Assembly (NCBI RefSeq): GCF_025362455.1
Contig: NZ_JANYGJ010000191.1
Coordinates: 1 to 10,617, forward strand
Direction of reading: 5' to 3'
Length of the DNA: 10,617 nucleotides
Source: Deinococcus sp.
GTDB lineage: Bacteria > Deinococcota > Deinococci > Deinococcales > Deinococcaceae
A model generated the notes under the pieces. The model saw only the letters and a list, made by a program, of their open reading frames with translations, searched no databases and had not been told where the DNA came from. Each line of letters begins with the position of its first letter. The stretch's first letter is position 1. This document shows positions 6,349 through 10,617 of the stretch, piece by piece. The position numbers and the translations under genes were made by a program.

Positions 6349-7530
6349 CTAGACCAACCCTCCCTCACCCCACTCTTCTGGAATCACGCCCCATTGCCTC
6401 AGTGCTCGCCCCTGCGCGGGTTCGGTCTGTGCCAGGAGCCAGCTCAGCGGCGAATCCACCTTGCCTGAACGCCAGGCGAACAGGGTGGCCGAATAGCCAG
6501 TCTGCATGGCCTGAGCCGCGAAGGTTTTCTGGTCTGCTATGCCGCTCAGACGCTCGTATTCCCCGCCGATGTCGCGCAGCCTGACTTCGAGCCTGCGCTG
6601 GATGGCGGCCAGTTCAGCGGCGTAACCCGGAAAGTAGGCCGAGAATTCCTCGGTTTCGCCCCTGAGCACGATCTGCCCGGCCCGCTCCGGGGTCCACTGG
6701 TCCTTGACGTGGCTCAGGCGCACGTACTGCTCGCCCTTGACCTTGACGCGCCGAAACGCGGCGTCGCGCACGATGAAGCCTTCCTGCTCGGTGGCGCTCA
6801 GGGCGTTGGCGGCGGCCCGCAGGCCCTCACGGTCCAGGTCGTAGGTTCGTACTGCCTCGTAGCCCAGCCGCACGGCCCAGCGGGCGGCGTCTTCCTCCAC
6901 CAGCGTTTCCAGATTGCGAACGGCGTGCAGCACCAGCCGGGAGCGGGTGTGATGGACCACGACCTCGTTGTGCGGCGTCATCAGCTCGAAACTGAGGCTG
7001 TAGCGCGGGCTGGTGCTGCCTGGCAGCGGCGGCAGCGCGTAACCCAGCGCCGCGAAGGTGTGCCAGAAGAGGTCGGCGAAGGTGGACACACCGGGCGGCA
7101 GGGTGCGGGCGCTCAGGCTGCCGCCCGCGTCGGGCAGACCGCTGCTCTGGACTTGCCAGGCTCCGGCATACGGATAGAGGACCAGCAGCGAGCCGTCGAG
7201 TTTTTCCTCGATGCGGGCGCTGCTCCAGTCCAGTTCGCCCTCCAGCGGTTCGCCCAGGTTGAAGAACTTGCGGTAACTCATGCTGACTACGCGCCAGTCA
7301 TCGGCCTCGTCCAGAATCAAAGCGCGTGCGTCCTGTACGGCGGTCTCATGCATGGGCGAGAGCCGCTGCTCGTACTTGAAGCAGATCAGGTTCGGAAACT
7401 GTGGATGGCGCCGCGCCTTGATGAACAGGGGCGTCAGGGCGTCCAGGCCGTGCGTTCTGAGCAGTTGGACGAGGGCGAGGGGCTGAGTCGGGCTGTTGGG
7501 GGTCGGGCTGTTGGGAGTTGGGCTGGACAT
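6349..7530 (-). CDS. T4 Rnl1-type ATP-dependent RNA ligase, 393 aa
   Basis: This protein carries the nucleotidyltransferase motifs of RNA ligases. Motif I is EEKLDGSL with the adenylated lysine K110; the preceding SYRKFFNLGE (85-94) is typical of the T4 RNA ligase 1 branch. Motif III contains E182 (SLSFELMTP), motif IV is EGFIVRD (E250) and motif V is VKVKGEQY with K263 and K265. The C-terminal 120 residues would be the branch-specific, substrate-recognising domain. The expected reaction is ATP-dependent joining of 3'-OH and 5'-phosphate RNA ends, which in phage T4 repairs tRNA cut in the anticodon loop. The start was set at ATG 7528-7530 because GGAGGT lies at 7537-7542, six bases upstream; a GTG at 7590 would add 20 residues but lacks such a site. 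The N-terminus carries a PNSPT repeat. It differs from DraRnl (Rnl5) of D. radiodurans, which has an N-terminal OB domain. The biological substrate is unknown. Confidence 0.88.
   Translation of the reverse strand: MSSPTPNSPTPNSPTQPLALVQLLRTHGLDALTPLFIKARRHPQFPNLICFKYEQRLSPMHETAVQDARALILDEADDWRVVSMSYRKFFNLGEPLEGELDWSSARIEEKLDGSLLVLYPYAGAWQVQSSGLPDAGGSLSARTLPPGVSTFADLFWHTFAALGYALPPLPGSTSPRYSLSFELMTPHNEVVVHHTRSRLVLHAVRNLETLVEEDAARWAVRLGYEAVRTYDLDREGLRAAANALSATEQEGFIVRDAAFRRVKVKGEQYVRLSHVKDQWTPERAGQIVLRGETEEFSAYFPGYAAELAAIQRRLEVRLRDIGGEYERLSGIADQKTFAAQAMQTGYSATLFAWRSGKVDSPLSWLLAQTEPAQGRALRQWGVIPEEWGEGGLV
7485..7529. repeat. Three 15-bp tandem units at the RNA ligase N-terminus
   Basis: Units at 7485-7499, 7500-7514 and 7515-7529 follow one another directly, the first two nearly identical and the third more diverged. 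On the minus strand they encode the low-complexity SSPTPNSPTPNSPTQ segment right after the initiator methionine. The period keeps the frame, so copy-number changes would only lengthen or shorten a flexible tail. Confidence 0.75.
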
Positions 7531-7536
7531 GAGCGG

Positions 7537-7542
7537 ACCTCC
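7537..7542 (-). promoter_or_regulatory. Strong ribosome binding site for the RNA ligase
   Basis: GGAGGT on the minus strand, six bases before ATG 7530, is the clearest Shine-Dalgarno in the window with ideal spacing. It decides the start in favour of 7530 over the upstream GTG at 7590, and it contrasts with the apparently leaderless neighbours. Confidence 0.75.
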
Positions 7543-7643
7543 GGGGTGCGCCCTGATGCTGACTGATCCCGGCGCCCGCGCCATCCGCACTCCGGCTTAG
7601 CCCGGATGGGCGCCTTCAGATCGCCTTTCTAATTCAGATCGGG

Positions 7644-8120
<477 letters not shown>

Positions 8121-8127
8121 GCCGCTC

Positions 8128-8133
8128 AGTGTA
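8128..8133 (-). promoter_or_regulatory. Candidate -10 box for the Nudix gene
   Basis: TACACT on the minus strand ends seven bases before the ATG at 8120, in the spacing of a leaderless promoter. The same hexamer stands before the CDP-alcohol phosphatidyltransferase. If active, it separates Nudix and RNA ligase transcription from the queG-phosphoesterase pair, even though the gap between genes is only 23 bp. Confidence 0.5.
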
Positions 8134-8143
8134 GCGTGGGCAG

Positions 8144-8587
8144 TCACACAGAGATCAAGCGGGCCGTGACCTCGGTGCCCAGGTGCAGCCGCGCCAGGCT
8201 GACCGGCAGCGAGAAGCGGCGAGGTCCGCACGAGCCGGGATTGAGGTGCAGCACGCCGCCTCCGTCCGTAGTGCGCGGCTGGTGGCTGTGCCCGCTGATG
8301 ACGACGCGAACGCCGTGTGGCACAGCGTCCAGTGTCTTGAGATCGTGTAGCATAAAGATGAACACGCCGCCCAGTTCGACCAGCAACGCTTCGGGCAGCG
8401 TCAGCAACTCCGGCGCGGTGTCCACGTTGCCGCGAATGGCGTACACCGGGGCGAAGGCGGCCAGCCGGTTCAGAATCGCGGCGTCCCCCACGTCCCCGGC
8501 GTGCAGGATGGCGTCCACGCCCGCCAGGTGCGGCAAGACTTCGGGCCTCAGCAGACCGTGCGTGTCGGAGAGGACGGCGATGTTCAT
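8144..8587 (-). CDS. YfcE-like calcineurin-type metallophosphoesterase, 147 aa
   Basis: A small single-domain, probably cytosolic phosphoesterase. All metal-site residues of the family are visible in order: D8 and H10 (SDTHG), D32 (HAGDVGD), N54 (RGNVD), H81, and H100 with H102 (SGHSH). Members of the YfcE/MJ0936 group bind two metals such as manganese or nickel and cleave phosphodiester model substrates; natural substrates are mostly unknown. The length is slightly below the usual 160-180. Its ATG overlaps the queG stop as ATGA, so the two genes are almost surely one transcript with coupled translation. The neighbouring RNA ligase makes an RNA end-healing role conceivable, because the central domain of bacterial Pnkp, which removes 2',3'-cyclic phosphates, belongs to the same superfamily; that is inference only. 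Confidence 0.92.
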   Translation of the reverse strand: MNIAVLSDTHGLLRPEVLPHLAGVDAILHAGDVGDAAILNRLAAFAPVYAIRGNVDTAPELLTLPEALLVELGGVFIFMLHDLKTLDAVPHGVRVVISGHSHQPRTTDGGGVLHLNPGSCGPRRFSLPVSLARLHLGTEVTARLISV

Positions 8588-9738
8588 GCGTCCAGAAGCT
8601 CCCGCAGCCCCCGCTCGGCGCTCGCCCGGACCCGTTCATCGGGGTCGCGCCTTAACTGCTCCAGCCCACGCACGTCCTCCCACTGCCGCAGCGCGTAGCA
8701 GGCGGCCTCGCGGACTTCCCAGGCGGCGTCGGCGGCGGCCAATTCTAGTATCGGGCGCAGATCGGGACGTCTCAGATTCCCGGCCACCGTCACGGCGTTG
8801 CGGGCCATGCCCTTGCGGCGGGGCCGGGCGTGGGTGGCGTGCCCGTAGCGCCGCAGAAAGTCCCGCTCGGAGGTGCCGAAAAAACCCCTCAGATCAGGCC
8901 AGGCCAGCTCAGGGTCGGGCTTCAGGCTCCGGGCCAGCGCACCGGCCTTGACGCTCCAGGGGCACACCGCACAGCACACGTCGCAGCCGAGCAGCCAGTC
9001 GCCGATGCCGGGGCGCAGGGTCCAGTCCACCGGGCCTCTGTGCTCGATGGTCAGGTACGACACGCACCGCCGGGCGTCGATGGCCCGGTCAGCGTCGATG
9101 GCGCCGGTCGGGCAGGCTGAAATGCAGCGGGTGCAGCGCCCGCAACGGTCGGGGTGGGCCGGGCCGTCCGGTACGTCGGGTAGGTCGGTGAGCAGCGCGG
9201 CCAGCGTGACGAAGGCGCCCAGTTCGGTGCTGACCAGCATGCCGGATTTGGCGTGCCAGCCCAGGAACGCCCGTCCGGCCAGGTCGCGTTCCATCACCGG
9301 GCCGTGATCGACGAAGCCGCGTGCCCGGATGCCGAGCGAGGCGGCCTCCTTTACCAGTCTGCTCAGCAGCGGCAGGGTCTGGGCGTGGTAATCCGGCGTC
9401 CAGGCGTAGCGGGCCACCCGCCCGGCCCGCAGACCGCCCGACGGCACCGGCACCTCGGCGAAGGCGTGGCTGATGCCCAGCGCCAGCACCCGGCCCGCGC
9501 CGCTCAGCGAGCTGCCCAGGTCGGCGCGGCGCCAGGCGCCGGTTTCCAGGTAGCCCATGCCCGCCTGCCTGCCGCTGCCCAGCCACTCGCCGTAGCCCTG
9601 CCAGGCGGCGCGGGGCACGGTGGCGCTGGCCCAGCCCGCCACGTCGAAGCCCAGCTCCAGCGCCAGCTCGCGCAGGGTGTCCGGGGCCGAAACGGGAGCG
9701 GGCAGGGAAGCGGTCATGGGGCGTTCAGGCTGGGGCAC
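8584..9738 (-). CDS. queG: Epoxyqueuosine reductase, 384 aa
   Basis: QueG reduces epoxyqueuosine to queuosine at the wobble base 34 of tRNA Asp, Asn, His and Tyr, using cobalamin and two 4Fe-4S clusters. The cobalamin-binding catalytic half contains GFVDHGPVMERDLAGR (141-156), with D144 at the place of the family's proton-donating Asp. The ferredoxin-like part has CGRCTRCISACP (C199, C202, C205, C209), C225, and CDVCCAVCP (C252, C255, C256, C259), enough for both clusters. HEAT-like helices occupy about 310-384, as expected for QueG. The GTG at 9736-9738 gives the longest frame; ATG at 9715-9717 (residue 8) is an equally plausible start. TAGCCT at 9743-9748 is a possible but closely spaced -10 box. 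It overlaps the downstream phosphoesterase by four bases. Other queuosine genes are absent from the window. Confidence 0.94.
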   Translation of the reverse strand: MPQPERPMTASLPAPVSAPDTLRELALELGFDVAGWASATVPRAAWQGYGEWLGSGRQAGMGYLETGAWRRADLGSSLSGAGRVLALGISHAFAEVPVPSGGLRAGRVARYAWTPDYHAQTLPLLSRLVKEAASLGIRARGFVDHGPVMERDLAGRAFLGWHAKSGMLVSTELGAFVTLAALLTDLPDVPDGPAHPDRCGRCTRCISACPTGAIDADRAIDARRCVSYLTIEHRGPVDWTLRPGIGDWLLGCDVCCAVCPWSVKAGALARSLKPDPELAWPDLRGFFGTSERDFLRRYGHATHARPRRKGMARNAVTVAGNLRRPDLRPILELAAADAAWEVREAACYALRQWEDVRGLEQLRRDPDERVRASAERGLRELLDA

Positions 9739-9768
9739 GGCCAGGCTAGAGCACGGCGCCGTGGTGTG

Positions 9769-9831
9769 TTCAGCGTCTGTTTTTCAGCTTTCAGCTTCTG
9801 CCTTTGAGCTTTCAGCGTCTGCCTTTCAGCA
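9769..9831. repeat. Three 21-bp tandem units at the end of the exported-protein gene
   Basis: Units at 9769-9789, 9790-9810 and 9811-9831 share the pattern TTCAGCGTCTGCCTTTCAGC with a few substitutions, including a T-rich version in the first. The third unit contains the stop codon of the exported-protein gene (9812-9814), so the array seems to have grown outward from the gene's own 3' end into the gap before queG. Within a unit, TTCAGC occurs twice. Confidence 0.8.
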
Positions 9832-10303
9832 GGTCGCGCATCACGTTCACGCACGCGCTCGCCTCGCCCTCCGAGTGGCTGCCGGTGATGGTCCGGAGCT
9901 TGCCGCCCTGCGCGAAGTAGAGCTGCACGATCTGGTAGCGGACCTCGGCCTGGGTGTAGGTGTAGGCCGCCAGCACGCCCCACTCGCCCGCCGGGGTCAG
10001 GCCGGAGTCGGTCGGGCCGACACCCTGGGTCGTGACGCTGGCCATGCCGCTCTGGGTCAGGGCCTTGCGCAGCTTGCCGCCCAGAGCCAGAGCCTGCTGC
10101 TCGCTGGTGAGCACCGAAAACGGCCTGCCGAAATTCTGTACCCGCAGCAGGCAGGCGCCGCTGCTGTCGCGCCAGGCGCCCGACCCGGCGGCTACCCAGC
10201 CCGCAGGCAGCGTCAGCGGGGCTGGAGTCTGGGCCAGGGCAGTGCCGCCCAGCAGGGCCGCGCAGGCGAGCAGACGGGCACTTGAGCTGAATCGAGAACG
10301 CAT
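9812..10303 (-). CDS. Small exported protein of unknown function, 163 aa
   Basis: I do not recognise a named family. The N-terminus is a clear Sec signal peptide: basic residues R2, R4 and R10, a hydrophobic core (LLACAALLGGTALA, 11-24) and a probable signal peptidase I site after ALA at residue 24, leaving Q25 as first mature residue. C14 inside the core is a poor lipobox candidate because almost no hydrophobic stretch precedes it. The mature part (about 139 residues) has two cysteines, C51 and C151, that could form a disulfide, and alternating strands (for example LAAYTYTQAEVRYQIVQLYF, 111-130), so an alpha/beta periplasmic fold is likely. ATG at 10301-10303 stands six bases after TAAACT. 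It precedes queG in the same direction, separated by a tandem repeat. Confidence 0.8.
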   Translation of the reverse strand: MRSRFSSSARLLACAALLGGTALAQTPAPLTLPAGWVAAGSGAWRDSSGACLLRVQNFGRPFSVLTSEQQALALGGKLRKALTQSGMASVTTQGVGPTDSGLTPAGEWGVLAAYTYTQAEVRYQIVQLYFAQGGKLRTITGSHSEGEASACVNVMRDLLKGRR

Positions 10304-10307
10304 GCCT

Positions 10308-10448
10308 TCAGTTTACCGCCCCGTCGGTGAGAGCCTTCAGCCGCTGGATGAGCCTGGCCCGCACGCCGGACCATTCGCCGCGCAGGACGCTGAACATCAC
10401 GCTGTTGCGGGCGTAACCGTCGGGGCGAAGCTGGTAAGTATGTCCTTG
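10308..10448 (-). pseudogene. 3' remnant of a RimJ/RimL-like GNAT acetyltransferase gene
   Basis: Reading the minus strand from about 10442 gives HTYQLRPDGYARNSVMFSVL followed by RGEWSGVRARLIQRL, ending at TGA 10308-10310. This resembles the C-terminal strand and helix common in GNAT proteins of the RimJ/RimL type (N/D-SVMFSVLR-EW-VR-RL). No start codon or acetyl-CoA site is present, and an in-frame TAG at 10449-10451 closes the frame. The similarity stops where an inverted-repeat arm begins, so the upstream part of the gene was lost or separated by an insertion. The call is by pattern recognition, not by search. It is unrelated in sequence detail to the intact GNAT gene at 54-995. Confidence 0.65.
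10310..10315 (-). promoter_or_regulatory. Candidate -10 box for the exported-protein gene
   Basis: TAAACT on the minus strand ends six bases before ATG 10303, the same leaderless-type spacing as other starts here. It overlaps the final codons and stop codon of the GNAT remnant, so the promoter sits inside the end of the older gene. Confidence 0.5.
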
Positions 10449-10508
10449 CTAACGTTTCGGGCTTCCGCAGAAAGCGCTCCATCCCTTCATTCCCGCCAAG
10501 ACATACTT
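10436..10508. mobile_element. Small inverted-repeat element (MITE-like remnant), 73 bp
   Basis: AAGTATGTCCTTG at 10436-10448 and CAAGACATACTT at 10497-10508 are inverted copies that differ by one extra C in the left arm. They enclose 48 bp that encode nothing recognisable. The left arm starts just where the GNAT remnant loses its homology. This is compatible with a miniature transposable element or small noncoding repeat, but no target-site duplication was identified and the GNAT frame does not visibly resume beyond the right arm. Confidence 0.45.
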
Positions 10509-10536
10509 TCTTCCTCACTCGCTTCTTGGGCAGAAT

Positions 10537-10570
10537 GGACTGTCGTCGTGAACGGACTGTCCTCGTGAAC
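10537..10570. repeat. Two 17-bp tandem units
   Basis: GGACTGTCGTCGTGAAC (10537-10553) is followed directly by GGACTGTCCTCGTGAAC (10554-10570), one mismatch in 17. A further GGAC at 10571-10574 begins a third, broken unit that gives way to the 21-bp repeat. Confidence 0.85.
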
Positions 10571-10575
10571 GGACG

Positions 10576-10617
10576 CCCATGAGGACGCCACTCGTCCCCA
10601 TGAGGATGCCACTCCTC
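10576..10617. repeat. Two 21-bp tandem units running to the window edge
   Basis: CCCATGAGGACGCCACTCGTC (positions 10576-10596, shown with its two variable sites) is repeated at 10597-10617 with C-to-T and G-to-C changes. The unit holds a small palindrome, GGACG-CCACT-CGTCC. The array may continue beyond the window. No gene was seen in 10449-10617. Confidence 0.75.

Noticed and set aside
4648..6468. 606-codon plus-strand open frame opposite gatA
   Set aside because: It is antisense to gatA and the glycosyltransferase, which have intact family motifs. Its composition is rich in Gly, Ala, His, Gln and Arg with no recognisable domain, as expected of an antisense frame in GC-rich DNA.
6709..7566. 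285-codon plus-strand open frame opposite the RNA ligase
   Set aside because: Antisense shadow of a gene with complete ligase motifs; no domain, no promoter and no ribosome binding site of note.
7531..7590. 20-codon extension of the RNA ligase from a GTG at 7590
   Set aside because: The GGAGGT at 7537-7542 is perfectly spaced for ATG 7530 and would be inside the coding region if the GTG were used.
7591..7606. Short hairpin TCCGG-CTTAGC-CCGGA between Nudix and RNA ligase genes
   Set aside because: A five-base stem with no T-run is too weak to call as a terminator or riboswitch in this GC-rich background.
8121..8639. N-terminal extension of the Nudix frame up to 8639
   Set aside because: The extension overlaps the whole phosphoesterase gene in another frame, is Arg/Gly-rich nonsense, and the TACACT box and ATG at 8120 give a much better start.
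9769..9831. Possible CRISPR-like array
   Set aside because: The 21-bp units abut with no spacers and no cas genes are present, so it is a simple tandem repeat.
10032..10568. 178-codon plus-strand open frame at the right end
   Set aside because: It is antisense to the exported protein and the GNAT remnant and then runs through the inverted-repeat element; no supporting features.

Overview
The window looks like a piece of a Deinococcus (Deinococcota) chromosome or large replicon. This is inferred from the high G+C content, dense short-gapped genes, a Deinococcus-like set of proteins, and several genes with a TANNNT -10 box only 5-7 nt before the start codon, as expected for the leaderless mRNAs reported in this group. 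No 16S or other taxonomic marker is present, so the genus is a judgement, not a proof.

Layout. At the left (54-995, minus) is a two-part GNAT acetyltransferase, divergent across 52 bp from an ABC exporter operon: an ATPase (1048-1899) and a 506-residue permease (1896-3416) whose TTG start overlaps the ATPase stop. A CDP-alcohol phosphatidyltransferase (3478-4053) follows on the plus strand. It converges on a minus-strand block across a 167-bp gap that carries a repeat-like double hairpin.

The minus-strand block runs, in transcription order, from the right: a small exported protein (9812-10303), epoxyqueuosine reductase queG (8584-9738), a YfcE-like metallophosphoesterase (8144-8587, ATGA overlap with queG), a Nudix-fold protein with a degenerate Nudix box (7644-8120), a T4 Rnl1-type RNA ligase (6349-7530), gatA (4852-6300) and a family 2 glycosyltransferase (4221-4859, 8-bp overlap with gatA). 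Three or more of these act, or plausibly act, on RNA and especially tRNA: QueG finishes queuosine at tRNA position 34, GatA is part of the tRNA-dependent amidotransferase, and Rnl1-type ligases seal broken RNA. The phosphoesterase could in principle heal RNA ends. That grouping is the best candidate for an undescribed functional association here, but it rests on neighbourhood only.

The right end (10304-10617) looks like a damaged accessory junction: the last ~45 codons of a second, RimJ/L-like GNAT gene, cut at or inside a 73-bp element with imperfect 12-13-bp inverted ends, followed by two kinds of tandem repeat that run off the window.

Throughout the window short tandem duplications recur: 18 bp in the GNAT, 15-bp units in the ABC ATPase tail and the RNA ligase N-terminus, and 21-bp units after the exported protein. 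Those inside genes keep the reading frame. No rRNA, tRNA, CRISPR array or intact insertion sequence was seen.
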